Shown in pieces: positions 27,918 to 37,330 of a stretch of 64,000 nucleotides of DNA. The DNA is taken from contig NZ_AP022592.1 of assembly GCF_010731815.2 (NCBI RefSeq), positions 186,001 through 250,000 of the forward strand, in the 5' to 3' direction. A model generated the notes under the pieces. The model ran no database searches. It was not told where the DNA came from and was given only the letters and a program-made list of their open reading frames with translations. The position numbers were made by a program, and so were the translations under genes. The stretch's first letter is position 1. The number at the start of each line of letters is the position of its first letter. The DNA is from Mycolicibacterium arabiense. GTDB taxonomy: Bacteria > Actinomycetota > Actinomycetes > Mycobacteriales > Mycobacteriaceae.

Positions 27918-29674
27918 CGTGGCGGAGACCGGGGTTGGATCCGTCATCGGCACGGCCGGACGCCGCTGCGCGCTCGCGACTTTCGAAGTCCGCGGCCATC
28001 GCGCCCCAACGGGTACTGCCGCTGCCCGGTCTACTGGTCGTGCAATGCGCTGCGCTCGCGGGGTTCGCGGCGGCGCTTCTACTGAACGTGTCCGGCTCGT
28101 ACCTCGCAACCGCAGCCGCCGCCGCGACGGCGGCGGTCGTCATACCGGTCCGCGGGCAGTCGATCGTCGGCGCGGTCCGGGATCGGGTCGCCTTCCTGCA
28201 CGACAGACGGCGGCGGCGCAGACGTCCCCCACCGTCACACGAGCCGTTCGACGCCGATCAAACCGACGGTACGAAGATCGGATTCCGCTGGGACGGGGAG
28301 GTTCTCGTCTCTGTCCTGCGCATCGGGGCCAACCCGCAGACGATGACCGTGCTGGAACCGGCGTCCGTGGTCTCCGGTGAATCGGTGTCGGCGGCCGTAC
28401 TGGCCGAGTGTCTGGAACAGTTCGGGATCGCGCTGGCGTCGATCGACGTGGTGAGCCAGGGATCCAGGTCTCACGGCCGCAGCCGGATAGCGGCGATCTA
28501 CGACGCCGTTCTGGGGCCGCTCCCGGCCATCGCCCGGCGATCGGTGTGGGTGGTGGTCCGCTTCGACCCCACGCTGTGTGCAGATGCGATCCGGCGACGC
28601 GGCGGCGACTGGCAGGGCATCGTGCGCACGGCCTCCACGGCGACTCGGCGGGTCGCCAATCGCCTGGCCGACGCGGGATTGCACCCGGAGCTCGCGACGG
28701 CGAGCGAGATGACCGATGCCGCCGCGGATCTGGCTCACGGAGCCGACCTCGACGAGGTGGACGAGGAATGGCTCACCTGCCGCCACAGGCGACTCCAGCT
28801 TCGGAGTTTCGTCTTCGAGCCCGCGTCGTTCACGAATGCCTCCCTGGGCCGATTGTGGTCGGTTCCCAGTCTTTCGACCACGGTCTGCGTGTCGCTGCGG
28901 CGCACCGATCGCAACCGACTACTACAGCTGCGTGGCCTGGTGCGGTTCGCCGATCACCAGCAGATCCGTCTCGACCTCGCTGGCCTGGGCCCCCTTCCGG
29001 GTAGTCAGTACGCCGCACTGGCGGACACCCTGCCGATACCGGCGCCGCGACGGTCCGTGCGGCACTGGGTGGTCGGCGCTAGCGAGCAGGAACTCCACGA
29101 CCTGCTGTTGCCGGTTTCGGGCTGCGGACAGGTGATCGGGGCCGATCATCACGGGCGTGCCATCGCTCTTCCGCTGTTCGGTCCTGGGGTTGATCGGGTG
29201 GAGATCTGCGGCACACTGCATCTGGCGCAACAGGTGGTGTTGCGATCGATCGCCCTGGGCGCCCGTGTCCACGTGCGCACTCGCCGGCCCTCGTCCTGGC
29301 AGGTGATGGCGAACCAGGTCGGCGATCGGGATCGCCTACGCGTCCTGGGCGACGAAGAGGCCGGGGGCGACGCCACAGACGCGACCTCGTCCGAGCGCGA
29401 TCGTTCGGTCGTGGTGTTCGACGGCACATCCGAACGTCCGGCATCCACCGGTGGCACAGCCGTCGTGGTTCGCCCGGCTCACGCCGTGCCCTCAACGGAG
29501 GCCGACGTCAGCCTGGTCCTGCTCGATCACGATCGCGACCTGGTGCGCGTCGGCACCGCGGCGGGGTCCACCGTCGTCACGATGGTGGCGACGGAGGACG
29601 AGATGCGATTTCTCAAGCCCGTCGTTCGGCATGTCGGATCGGCGACGCCGATTCCAGCAGGAGGGCCTTCATGA
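27914..29674 (+). CDS. eccE: Type VII secretion protein EccE
   Basis: 586 residues. Two N-terminal membrane helices (about 34-60 and 62-79), a stretch of basic residues, then a large soluble domain with the EccE pattern (FRWDGEVLVSVLRI, RSHGRSRIAAIYDAVLGPLPAIARRSVWVVVRFDP, NRLADAGLHPELATASEM). EccE packs at the rim of the ESX core complex with EccB, EccC and EccD in the inner membrane. Length is nearer to EccE of ESX-2 type than ESX-1 type systems. ATGA overlaps join it to LysR before and to the 34-kDa-like gene after. Confidence 0.9.
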   Translation: MTWRRPGLDPSSARPDAAARSRLSKSAAIAPQRVLPLPGLLVVQCAALAGFAAALLLNVSGSYLATAAAAATAAVVIPVRGQSIVGAVRDRVAFLHDRRRRRRRPPPSHEPFDADQTDGTKIGFRWDGEVLVSVLRIGANPQTMTVLEPASVVSGESVSAAVLAECLEQFGIALASIDVVSQGSRSHGRSRIAAIYDAVLGPLPAIARRSVWVVVRFDPTLCADAIRRRGGDWQGIVRTASTATRRVANRLADAGLHPELATASEMTDAAADLAHGADLDEVDEEWLTCRHRRLQLRSFVFEPASFTNASLGRLWSVPSLSTTVCVSLRRTDRNRLLQLRGLVRFADHQQIRLDLAGLGPLPGSQYAALADTLPIPAPRRSVRHWVVGASEQELHDLLLPVSGCGQVIGADHHGRAIALPLFGPGVDRVEICGTLHLAQQVVLRSIALGARVHVRTRRPSSWQVMANQVGDRDRLRVLGDEEAGGDATDATSSERDRSVVVFDGTSERPASTGGTAVVVRPAHAVPSTEADVSLVLLDHDRDLVRVGTAAGSTVVTMVATEDEMRFLKPVVRHVGSATPIPAGGPS

Positions 29675-30477
29675 CGAATCCGCCGGAGCATCCCGTCCAT
29701 GCCGGTCCCGCCGACTTCTTCGACTGGACCTCCTCGGCGATCGAGGCGGGCTCGAAGAGGAACCGTCTTCGTGGTTCGTTGTGGGCCGCGGTGGTGGTGC
29801 TCGGCCTGGCCGCCTACGGGGTGGATTTCTTTTCACCCGTGTCGCTTGGCATTCCAGTACACCTGCCGGTGTTGGCCGCGGGCATCGCCGCCGTCGGCCT
29901 ACTGCCCCGGCAGCGGGTGCATGGCTGGCTCGTCGCTCCGGTGGCGGTGACCGCGTTCCTCGCCGCTGTCACGACCTGCGTCACGTCCGGTGGGGTGGAT
30001 TGGACGCTCGTCGCGATCACCGTGCTCGACGGGCTGCAGTCACTGGCTGCAGTCGGGGCACTGCTACAGCACGACGAGTACACCGAATCCGGCGGACGCA
30101 GCGACCATATGCCGGACTACTCGGCCTACGCCAATCTCACGCTCGCCTATCAGGCCTATGCGGCGCATTATCAACGATCGGCGGCGACGCAGAGCACGGC
30201 GGGCCAGGGGGCGGGCGACGGCCGGGCATCGGCGGCCGCACCGGCCCGCGCGGCGGGGACCGGGAGCGGCGCGACGACCCACTCCTTCGAGGACCTCCAG
30301 GCCAGGTACCTGCAGTACGGCGCAGGCGACTCGCCGCCGCCGGCACGCCATCCCGGGTCCGCCGCCGCCCCGGCCGGGCCGGCGATACCCGGCGCCGATC
30401 ACGGCAGCGCGACCCCTACGCCGTATCGACGTCAGGACGACTCCGGGGGCCGCGGCGTCGGCCTATCGGGGCATTAG
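29671..30477 (+). CDS. Membrane protein, 34-kDa-antigen/DUF5336-like
   Basis: 268 residues. Four hydrophobic segments between about 33 and 130 form a small membrane domain. A tail with PDYSAYANLTLAYQAYAAHYQRS and Ala/Gly/Pro-rich sequence resembles the mycobacterial 34-kDa antigenic protein family (DUF5336). Its start overlaps eccE by 4 nt, and its last 15 bases overlap the 3' end of the convergent EspI-like gene. Coupling to eccE suggests a role at the ESX membrane complex. No function is established. Confidence 0.7.
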   Translation: MTNPPEHPVHAGPADFFDWTSSAIEAGSKRNRLRGSLWAAVVVLGLAAYGVDFFSPVSLGIPVHLPVLAAGIAAVGLLPRQRVHGWLVAPVAVTAFLAAVTTCVTSGGVDWTLVAITVLDGLQSLAAVGALLQHDEYTESGGRSDHMPDYSAYANLTLAYQAYAAHYQRSAATQSTAGQGAGDGRASAAAPARAAGTGSGATTHSFEDLQARYLQYGAGDSPPPARHPGSAAAPAGPAIPGADHGSATPTPYRRQDDSGGRGVGLSGH

Positions 30478-31548
30478 GCCGTCGGCGCGGTGGCGCTTGT
30501 GGCCGAACGCATCGGCCATCGAGGCAGCGACGTTCATGTACTGCTGGCGGGTCTTCTCGTTCATCGCCGACTGCACGATCTCACCGCCCTCGGCGAGATG
30601 CTGGTCGTAGGGGACGGCGAACACCGAGCGCACCCTCGACTCGAAGTGTCGACTGAGCTGGTCGAGATCGATGGGAACGCCCCCCGGGCGGGCCGAACTG
30701 AGTACCACGGTGGCCCTGGCAACCAGCTCGGCGTAACCGTGATAGTGCAGCCAGTCCAGAGTCGCCAGGGCGCTGCGTGCCGAATCGATGGCGGGTGATG
30801 CCACGACCACCAGCGCGTCGGCGGTGTCCAAGACACCTCGCATGGCCGAATGCGTCAGGCCCGTACCGCAATCGGTGAGGATGATGTTGTAGAAGCGATC
30901 CAGGATGTCGTGGACGACGCGGTAGTCCTCTTCGGAGAAGGACTCGGAGATCGCCGGATCCCGCTCGGAGGCCACGAATTCGAGTCGGCTCGAGCTCTGC
31001 GAAGTGTGCCGACGGATGTCCGAGTAGCGCATCAGCTCGCCGTCGGCCATGAGATCGCGCACGGTGGATTGAGTCTGATTCGGCCCCCGTTGCGCCAACG
31101 TCCCGAAATCGGGATTCGCGTCGACGGCGATCACCCGGTCGCCCCGCAGCGACGCGAACGTGGTACCCAGACAGACCGTGGTCGTCGTCTTGCCCACCCC
31201 ACCCTTGAGCGAGAGCACCGCGATGCTGTACGAGCCCCGCACCGGTGCGTTGATCCGCTCGACGAGCGCCTGTTCGTTGACCCGTGCGGACGACTCACCG
31301 GGGTTGAGTAGGCCGCCGGTGAAGCGGTGCAGGAGCTTCCGCCAGCCGCGGTGCGGTGTCACACCGCTGCGCCGCTGGAGGCCGAGTTCGTTGGCCGCAG
31401 GCGCGATCCCGTCGTGGCGGCCACCGAGACCGGCCGCTCTCGCGGTGAAGCGGGAGTCGATCGGGCCGGTGGACGGTTCGGACGGGTCGGACGCGGTGTG
31501 CTCCACGCCTCGGTGCCTACCGGGATTGGATGGCGGATTCGTGGACAC
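30463..31548 (-). CDS. EspI-like/MinD-ParA ATPase (short form)
   Basis: 361 residues, GTG start. A disordered N-terminus (about 100 residues) precedes a MinD/ParA ATPase: deviant Walker A SLKGGVGKTTTT (about 119), VIAVDANPDFGTLAQR, Walker B region IILTDCGTGLTHSAM, and VVVASPAIDSARSALATLDWL. Related to EspI of ESX-1 and to the shorter MinD-like ATPase of ESX-2. EspI in ESX-1 has been reported to link secretion to ATP level. It follows eccA after 15 nt on the same strand, so the two form an operon. It is paralogous to the 589-residue protein at 37331. Confidence 0.85.
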   Translation of the reverse strand: MSTNPPSNPGRHRGVEHTASDPSEPSTGPIDSRFTARAAGLGGRHDGIAPAANELGLQRRSGVTPHRGWRKLLHRFTGGLLNPGESSARVNEQALVERINAPVRGSYSIAVLSLKGGVGKTTTTVCLGTTFASLRGDRVIAVDANPDFGTLAQRGPNQTQSTVRDLMADGELMRYSDIRRHTSQSSSRLEFVASERDPAISESFSEEDYRVVHDILDRFYNIILTDCGTGLTHSAMRGVLDTADALVVVASPAIDSARSALATLDWLHYHGYAELVARATVVLSSARPGGVPIDLDQLSRHFESRVRSVFAVPYDQHLAEGGEIVQSAMNEKTRQQYMNVAASMADAFGHKRHRADGLMPR

Positions 31549-31563
31549 GGCGGGGATCCTTCG

Positions 31564-33360
31564 TCACGTGAGGTTCAGGGTTTGGAGAATGCCGCCGAGC
31601 GCGGCCTTCATGTCGCTGAGTTCGATGAGTGTGAGGACGTCTTCGTCGAGGCTGCTGAGTTCCGTATCAACGCCTTCGGTGAGGCGGTAGGCGCGTTCCT
31701 CTTCGGCGGCCTCGATGACGTTCCGCACGAAACGGCCGTTGCCCGCCAGATCGATGTTGGAACGATCGTTGCCGTCGTGGTCGACCGACGTCGTGGCGCA
31801 CAGCTGTGCGCAGACGTTCACCAGTTCGTCGTAAGCGGCCGACGACAACTCGGAGTCTCGGGACTTCGCGGTGAGCCTGCCGATGTCGCCGAGTTCCGCT
31901 GCGGTGTAGGACGGAAAGCGGATGCGCTTGGTGAAGCGCGACGACAGTCCCTCGTTGGAGGCGAGGAATCGGTCGATCTCCGCGTCGTAGCCGGCGATGA
32001 TGACCACGAGGCGGTCGCGGTCGTTCTCCATCCGAGCCAGTAGGGTGTCGACCGCCTCACGGCCGAAGGCGTCACCCCCGGACAAACCGGTCTGAATCAG
32101 GGTGTAGGCCTCGTCGATGAACAGCACACCGCCCATGGCGCTGTCGATCAACGCACTGGTCTTGATGGCGGTACTGCCCAGATGCTGGCCGACGAAGTCC
32201 TGTCGCTTCGCCTCCACGACGTGGAGTCGTTCGAGAAGGCCTAGCCCGCAATAGGTCTGGGCGACCACCCTGGCGACGGTCGTCTTACCGGTGCCGGGGG
32301 GCCCGGTGAAGGCGAGGTGCAGGCTGCGTGACGAGGTTCCGAGCCCCTTGTCCTCTCGTAGCTTCGCCAACCGCACGCCGGATCGGAGTTTCGCCACCTG
32401 CATCTTGACGTCGGACAACCCCACCTGACGATCGAGCTGGTCCTGCGCCGCCCGCAGGTGCTCGTTGTTGCGTTCGGTCATGTCCTCGGCATCGAGGTCC
32501 GCCGCGGACGACGCGCTGCTCGGATCCCACTTGTCGGTCCGTGATTCGATGCCCTCCTTCGTCGTGACGACGAGGCGGAACTTCGGATCCTGCAAGGCGG
32601 TGTAGTTGGCCTCGAACCCCGGCTCCTCGCTGTAGATGCGTTCGAAGATCTTGCGCGCCTCCGCTTCTTCGCCCATCTCGCGAAGCGTGAGTCCCTTGCA
32701 GAACTCGGCGGCTCGTCGCGCCGCGGGAATCGGGCCCTGCATCGCCTGGTCGAGGCGGCGTATCCCCTCCCCGAAGAGACCCATCTGCGCACAGGCGGAC
32801 CCCACCATAAGATGCGCGCCAGCAGCCATGTACTCGTCGACGAACGACGACGAGTCGGCCAGCGCGGTCAGGACGTCGGGCCATCGCTGCGTGGTGAAGT
32901 GCAGGATGCCGTGAAGGTAGGCGTGTATCTCGCTGCCCGCCGCGTCGGGCGCGGAGCCGACCTCGAGGAGGGTGCGCTCCGCCTCCCCGTAGTCCTGGCC
33001 CTGAATCAGGCTGGCGGCGTAGGCAAGCTTGATCTCGGTCAGCGAGCTGAGCGTGTAATCGAGGTAGAGGCCGGTCTCGAAACGCCCGCTGAGGGTGCGC
33101 GGTGCGAGACCGAGGCGGCGTTGCTCCCGTCCGAGTAGCCCGCTGGTGCGGTGGAGGTGGTGAATGACCTCCGGGGTCGACTCACCCGTGGCCGCTCTGC
33201 CCAGCCACGCATCGCACATGTCCGGGTCGTACTCGGTTGCTCTGGTGAACGCCATCGCCGCGTACTCGACGTCGCGTTCGACCTCCAAACCGTCGATCGC
33301 GATGCCCATGGAGAGCACCCCGGCGTCGAAGACGCGCTGCGCGCTTCCATCACCACTCAT
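31564..33360 (-). CDS. eccA: Type VII secretion AAA+ ATPase EccA
   Basis: 598 residues from the ATG at 33360 (MSGDGSAQRVF). A longer start at 33411 lacks support. The N-terminal TPR-like helical domain (about 1-270) is followed by a CbbX/AAA+ domain: Walker A TGPPGTGKTT (about 355), Walker B GVLFIDEAYTL (about 415), and a downstream arginine-finger region GLSSRFTKRIRFPSY. EccA is a cytosolic ATPase thought to strip EspG from PE-PPE substrates before export, which fits the two EspG-like genes in the window. First gene of the eccA-espI-like operon. Divergent from the YbaB/EspL-like pair. Confidence 0.93.
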   Translation of the reverse strand: MSGDGSAQRVFDAGVLSMGIAIDGLEVERDVEYAAMAFTRATEYDPDMCDAWLGRAATGESTPEVIHHLHRTSGLLGREQRRLGLAPRTLSGRFETGLYLDYTLSSLTEIKLAYAASLIQGQDYGEAERTLLEVGSAPDAAGSEIHAYLHGILHFTTQRWPDVLTALADSSSFVDEYMAAGAHLMVGSACAQMGLFGEGIRRLDQAMQGPIPAARRAAEFCKGLTLREMGEEAEARKIFERIYSEEPGFEANYTALQDPKFRLVVTTKEGIESRTDKWDPSSASSAADLDAEDMTERNNEHLRAAQDQLDRQVGLSDVKMQVAKLRSGVRLAKLREDKGLGTSSRSLHLAFTGPPGTGKTTVARVVAQTYCGLGLLERLHVVEAKRQDFVGQHLGSTAIKTSALIDSAMGGVLFIDEAYTLIQTGLSGGDAFGREAVDTLLARMENDRDRLVVIIAGYDAEIDRFLASNEGLSSRFTKRIRFPSYTAAELGDIGRLTAKSRDSELSSAAYDELVNVCAQLCATTSVDHDGNDRSNIDLAGNGRFVRNVIEAAEEERAYRLTEGVDTELSSLDEDVLTLIELSDMKAALGGILQTLNLT

Positions 33361-33476
33361 CAGTGTTCCAGCTTCCACTCGATCGGACTCGGGCACGTGC
33401 GGCATCGCCAACCCGTCTTCATCGTACTAAGTTGACGGTCACAGGATTTCGGCACTTTGCGAGGTATGAGGATGTC

Positions 33477-33794
33477 ATGAACCAACCGCTGCAGTCCCCC
33501 AGTGGGGGCATCGTCGTCGTCACCACCGAACGGGGGCTGCCGACCGCGATCAAGCTGGATCGACACCAGCTCAAGACCGCGCCTGCGCACTTGGCGCGTG
33601 AGATTCTGGCGCTTTGCCAACTGTCGGCCAAACGGGCCCAGGTCACACGCCGACGGGAACTGACTGCCCGCGGTTTCGGATCGACGGCTCTGGCGCCTCT
33701 GAAACTGACCACCGAAGCCGAGCTGGCGGTCGCCGAAGCCGAGGTCTTCGGCGGCACCGAGTTCGAACCCCACCCGAGCGCGGGCACGAGATGA
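33477..33794 (+). CDS. Small ESX-locus protein (DUF2694/YbaB-partner-like)
   Basis: 105 residues from the ATG at 33477 (MNQPLQSPSGG). The reading upstream to 33363 overlaps the eccA promoter region and is not supported. It has a beta hairpin (GGIVVVTTERGLPTAIKL) and helices (LAREILALCQLSAKRAQVTRR). It overlaps the next YbaB-like gene by 4 nt (ATGA). Similar small proteins precede EspL-type genes in ESX-1 loci. Precise function unknown. Confidence 0.65.
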   Translation: MNQPLQSPSGGIVVVTTERGLPTAIKLDRHQLKTAPAHLAREILALCQLSAKRAQVTRRRELTARGFGSTALAPLKLTTEAELAVAEAEVFGGTEFEPHPSAGTR

Positions 33795-34147
33795 CCGACG
33801 GGTTGGCCGCCTCGCTGCTCGCGCGCATCGACGAGCAGCGGGACCTGATCCAGGCCCTGCACGACGAATGCCAGTCGATTACGGTGCGCGCCACCAATCG
33901 TGATCGCTCCGTCAGCGTCGAAGTCGACGGCATGGCGGCTATGACCGGCCTCTGGCTCGGCGAGACCGCGTATCGCAACGGCGCCGACGACCTCGCACGA
34001 CAGATCGTCGACACCGCACAGGCAGCTGCCAAGATCGCCGCGGACCGGCAACGCTACCTCCTCGAACGATTCGCCGAACGGCTCTCAGTACTCGAGCGAG
34101 CACCGCTAAAGCGCTCCGACGGCAGTACTCACCAGCCGTCCGAGTGA
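33791..34147 (+). CDS. YbaB/EbfC-like protein (EspL-like)
   Basis: 118 residues from the ATG at 33791. A long N-terminal helix, the beta segment SVSVEVDGMAAMTGLWLGE and a C-terminal helix follow the YbaB/EbfC fold, as in EspL of ESX-1 loci. Coupled by ATGA to the small gene before it. It lies 210 bases upstream of eccB in the same direction. It is a second YbaB-like protein in the window, distinct from the one at 14150. Likely a dimeric partner of an ESX component or a nucleoid-type DNA binder. Confidence 0.7.
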   Translation: MTDGLAASLLARIDEQRDLIQALHDECQSITVRATNRDRSVSVEVDGMAAMTGLWLGETAYRNGADDLARQIVDTAQAAAKIAADRQRYLLERFAERLSVLERAPLKRSDGSTHQPSE

Positions 34148-34357
34148 CGAGCCGCTAGTCGCCACTCAATGAGCCTGAGGCCACCCTGGACCCTAGCCTG
34201 ATGCCGTCCGGTCCGACTGCGGCTGCGCCATGAAAGTTTTGACGACCGGCCGTGAATCATGCGAATGTGCGCTTGATCGGCCATGTCTCGCAACGGGTCC
34301 GGCTCCTAAGATGAGAAGGACGTCGAGATGTTCCGCAGAGGCTGATGGGGGCCACGA

Positions 34358-35839
34358 ATGCCAGCTCAGGTGACGACCCGCGCCCAGGTCAACGGTTATC
34401 GATTCCTGCTTCGGCGATTGGAGCACGCTCTCATCCGTGGTGATTCGCGAATGATCCACGACCCCATGCGGGGCCAGATGCGCGCTCTCCTGGTGGGAGT
34501 GGTGATCGCCGTCCTCATCAGTGGTGCGGCAGGCGTCCTGGCGTTCATGAAACCATCCCCGAACTTCGGGCAATCGTCGATCATGCTCAACAAGTCCAAC
34601 GGCGAGTTGCTGGTTCGAATCGGCGATCGTCTCCATCCCGCCCTGAACCTCGCCTCGGCTCGTCTGATCGTCGGCAAGAACGATCCACCCGGCGAGGTGG
34701 ACGCCAAGTTCCTCAACACGGTGGCGCTGGGTCCGACGGTCGGCATCGTGGGAGCCCCCAGTGGAATCTACGGCGGGGACCAGTCGTCCACGGCGTGGAT
34801 GGTGTGCGATGAGACGCGATTTCCGTCGGCCACCGGCGATGACGGAGCACCGTCGACGCGAACGACGGTGCTGGCCAACGACTCTTATCTCGACGGCGGG
34901 ATCCAGGTGGCGTCGCCACATCAGGCCGTTCTCGCCACGGCCGGCGGCTCGACCTATCTGATCTACGACGGCGTCCGGGCGAGGATCGATCCGGCCAACC
35001 CGGTGCTCGTGGCGGCGTTGCGGCTGGACGGTGGGGAAACCCGCCGAGTGTCCCCCGGACTCCTCCAGTCGTTCCCCGAGGTCGATCCCATCGTCCCCGT
35101 CGCCATTCCCGAGGCGGGTGCACAAACCGATTATCTTCCGGCGTCTTACCGAGTGGGCTCGATCCTGCATACCAGCGACTCACGGGGCGAACAGCTGTTC
35201 GTCGTGCTGCCGGACGGCTTGCAACCGATCTCCGCGCCGACCGCCGACATCATTCGCTACGGAAACCCGCAGGCCGCAACCGCATCGGAGCCGACGTCGA
35301 TTTCGCCGGCACTGGTCGGCCGGGCACCAATCGTTCACAGAATCCCCGTCGACAGCTACCCGATCACCTCACCGGATCTCGTCCGGTCCGAATCCAACCC
35401 CATGGTCTGCATGTCATGGCAGCGGGCCGTCGACGAGTCCGCGTCCACGTCACGCCTGGTGGTGGGTACCCACCTGCCGCTACCCGCCGCCGCCAGCCCG
35501 GTGGACTTGGCCACGTCCGACGGTGCCGGCCCCGGATTGGACGGCGTCTATCTGAAGCCCGGCACCGGCGAGTACGTCCAAAGCGTCGGCGGTGGTCCGG
35601 CTGACCGCCCCGTCGGACAGTTGTTCTACATCAACGATCTCGGCGTGCGGTACCACGTCGGCGACTCATCGGCCGCGGCGGCGCTGGGCTTGGGCGCCGA
35701 TCCCCCGAAGCCCGCCCCGTGGACCGTGTTGTCGTTGCTTCCTCCGGGCCCGGAGCTCTCTCAGCAGGCGGCCCTGATGGCCCACGACGGGATACCCGCC
35801 GACATCCGGGGAGTCGCGCTCCCCGTCCCGCGGAACTGA
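34358..35839 (+). CDS. eccB: Type VII secretion protein EccB
   Basis: 493 residues. A short cytoplasmic N-terminus (TTRAQVNGYRFLLRRLEHALIRGDSRM, the family signature), one membrane helix (about 43-64), then a large periplasmic domain with the EccB repeats (IYGGDQSSTAWMVCDET, YLPASYRVGSIL). Length is the family standard. EccB is the periplasmic-side part of the ESX core complex. Its 3' end is 3 bases from the convergent eccD stop, so the genes are back to back without room for a terminator. The 210 bases upstream hold its promoter. TAAGAT at 34307-34312 is a possible -10. Confidence 0.93.
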   Translation: MPAQVTTRAQVNGYRFLLRRLEHALIRGDSRMIHDPMRGQMRALLVGVVIAVLISGAAGVLAFMKPSPNFGQSSIMLNKSNGELLVRIGDRLHPALNLASARLIVGKNDPPGEVDAKFLNTVALGPTVGIVGAPSGIYGGDQSSTAWMVCDETRFPSATGDDGAPSTRTTVLANDSYLDGGIQVASPHQAVLATAGGSTYLIYDGVRARIDPANPVLVAALRLDGGETRRVSPGLLQSFPEVDPIVPVAIPEAGAQTDYLPASYRVGSILHTSDSRGEQLFVVLPDGLQPISAPTADIIRYGNPQAATASEPTSISPALVGRAPIVHRIPVDSYPITSPDLVRSESNPMVCMSWQRAVDESASTSRLVVGTHLPLPAAASPVDLATSDGAGPGLDGVYLKPGTGEYVQSVGGGPADRPVGQLFYINDLGVRYHVGDSSAAAALGLGADPPKPAPWTVLSLLPPGPELSQQAALMAHDGIPADIRGVALPVPRN

Positions 35840-35842
35840 CGG

Positions 35843-37324
35843 TCAGATCCGCAGCTCGCGAAAGAACGAGTACAGACTGATGATCGAGCCGAGCAACGGA
35901 AACATCAAACCGATGGCCAGATACTCACCGAGCTCGACCCACCGCCGCATCACCGGGGAGAAGTCGACTCGGGGTGCCACCAACCCACAGGCCAACGTCA
36001 TCACCATGAAGACGACGAGGACGACGGCGGCGTTCACCTGCCATCCGACGGCCAAGGTGGCCGTTTCGACGATGAGCACGAGCCCGATCACGAGGCCTCC
36101 GCCGATCAGCACGCCCGACTGTGCGAAATCGTGGTGGCTCCGCCCGCGCAGACAGAGCGCGGCAGCCACCACGACGACGAAAGTCGTTCCTTGCCAGGGT
36201 AGGCCCTCCGACACGTCGAGGGCGAAGTAGCAACCGACGACCGCCAGCACGGCCGCACCGGCGACCGTTCCCGTGAGATAGCCCCTGGCCCGCCGGACGC
36301 GATCGGCCATCCCCGCTTCGGTCGGGATCACCTGCTTGCCCACGGCGCCCACTCCCTCGACCGCGGTGCCGCCCTGGGTTTCGATGTCGTCGAGCGGCTC
36401 ACCGGCAGTGGGCACACGGGGCACCGGCAAGCGGGACAACAGGATCGTGGCCCTGGGTGCGAGGTACACGGTCATGACGGCGACCGCCGCCAGGATCGAT
36501 CCGACCACCCTGGGGTGCGGATCCAATGCCACCTGCGCCAGAACGGCGGGACCGCCGAGTAGCGCGAGCACGATCACCGTGGTGTGCAGCGCCGCAGCGC
36601 GGCCGGTAGCGAGCAACTGGATCAAAGCGGCCAGACCCACCACGGCCAGGGCCATCGGCAACGACGGGAATCCGTGTGCACCCGGCAACACGGACAACGC
36701 CCCACCGAAGATCAACGGAAGCGAGAGGAACGCGAATCCGTCGGAGACGCCCCGGCGGGCTGGTCGCAGCGAGGTCGCGCACGCGACCACGGCGCAACAG
36801 ATTCCGACCAACAGAGTTGTGACGGCGGTGACGGGTATCGACCGCACCGCGGGTTCGGCACGACTGGTCAGCGGCACCAACGACGCCACCGCGCACAGCG
36901 TCACGCCAAGGCCGAACCACGTTGCCGGCCAACCGTGCTGATCGATCCACCGGTCGATCGAACCCTTTGCTTCGCGGGCGCCGTCGAGGTGGTCGACGAG
37001 AACCGAAGCAGCCGGTCCGTCGACTTCCTGGATCACCAGGATGTCACCGTCACGGACCCCTGCCTCTCCCAGCGAGCTGCGCGCGTCGATGACCTCTCCC
37101 GTCAGCCGCGCGAAGGTCCATCTCCCATCGGTGTTGTCGAATTCGACGTCCGTGCCGGCGAGCTGGACGCCTGCCATCTCGATGACGTCGCTCACGACCG
37201 CGGAAATGCTCACCCCGGCGGAAACGCCGATGTCCAGGAGCTGCTCACCGATGAGGATCGTGATGCGGCTGAGTTCCTCCTCCGGTTCGGAATCGCGATC
37301 CGCCGACGTTTGTGGTGACGTCAT
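35843..37324 (-). CDS. eccD: Type VII secretion protein EccD (copy A, next to espI)
   Basis: 493 residues. A ubiquitin-like N-terminal domain (about 18-105, SRITILIGEQLLDIGV) is followed by eleven predicted membrane helices starting near 135. EccD forms the membrane barrel in the centre of each ESX protomer. It follows the long espI-like gene by 6 bases, the same espI-eccD order as in ESX-1. A second, clearly different EccD is at 40564, which is unusual inside one locus. The two could serve one complex under different conditions, or this could be a remnant of a second system. Confidence 0.92.
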   Translation of the reverse strand: MTSPQTSADRDSEPEEELSRITILIGEQLLDIGVSAGVSISAVVSDVIEMAGVQLAGTDVEFDNTDGRWTFARLTGEVIDARSSLGEAGVRDGDILVIQEVDGPAASVLVDHLDGAREAKGSIDRWIDQHGWPATWFGLGVTLCAVASLVPLTSRAEPAVRSIPVTAVTTLLVGICCAVVACATSLRPARRGVSDGFAFLSLPLIFGGALSVLPGAHGFPSLPMALAVVGLAALIQLLATGRAAALHTTVIVLALLGGPAVLAQVALDPHPRVVGSILAAVAVMTVYLAPRATILLSRLPVPRVPTAGEPLDDIETQGGTAVEGVGAVGKQVIPTEAGMADRVRRARGYLTGTVAGAAVLAVVGCYFALDVSEGLPWQGTTFVVVVAAALCLRGRSHHDFAQSGVLIGGGLVIGLVLIVETATLAVGWQVNAAVVLVVFMVMTLACGLVAPRVDFSPVMRRWVELGEYLAIGLMFPLLGSIISLYSFFRELRI

Positions 37325-37330
37325 GCGATC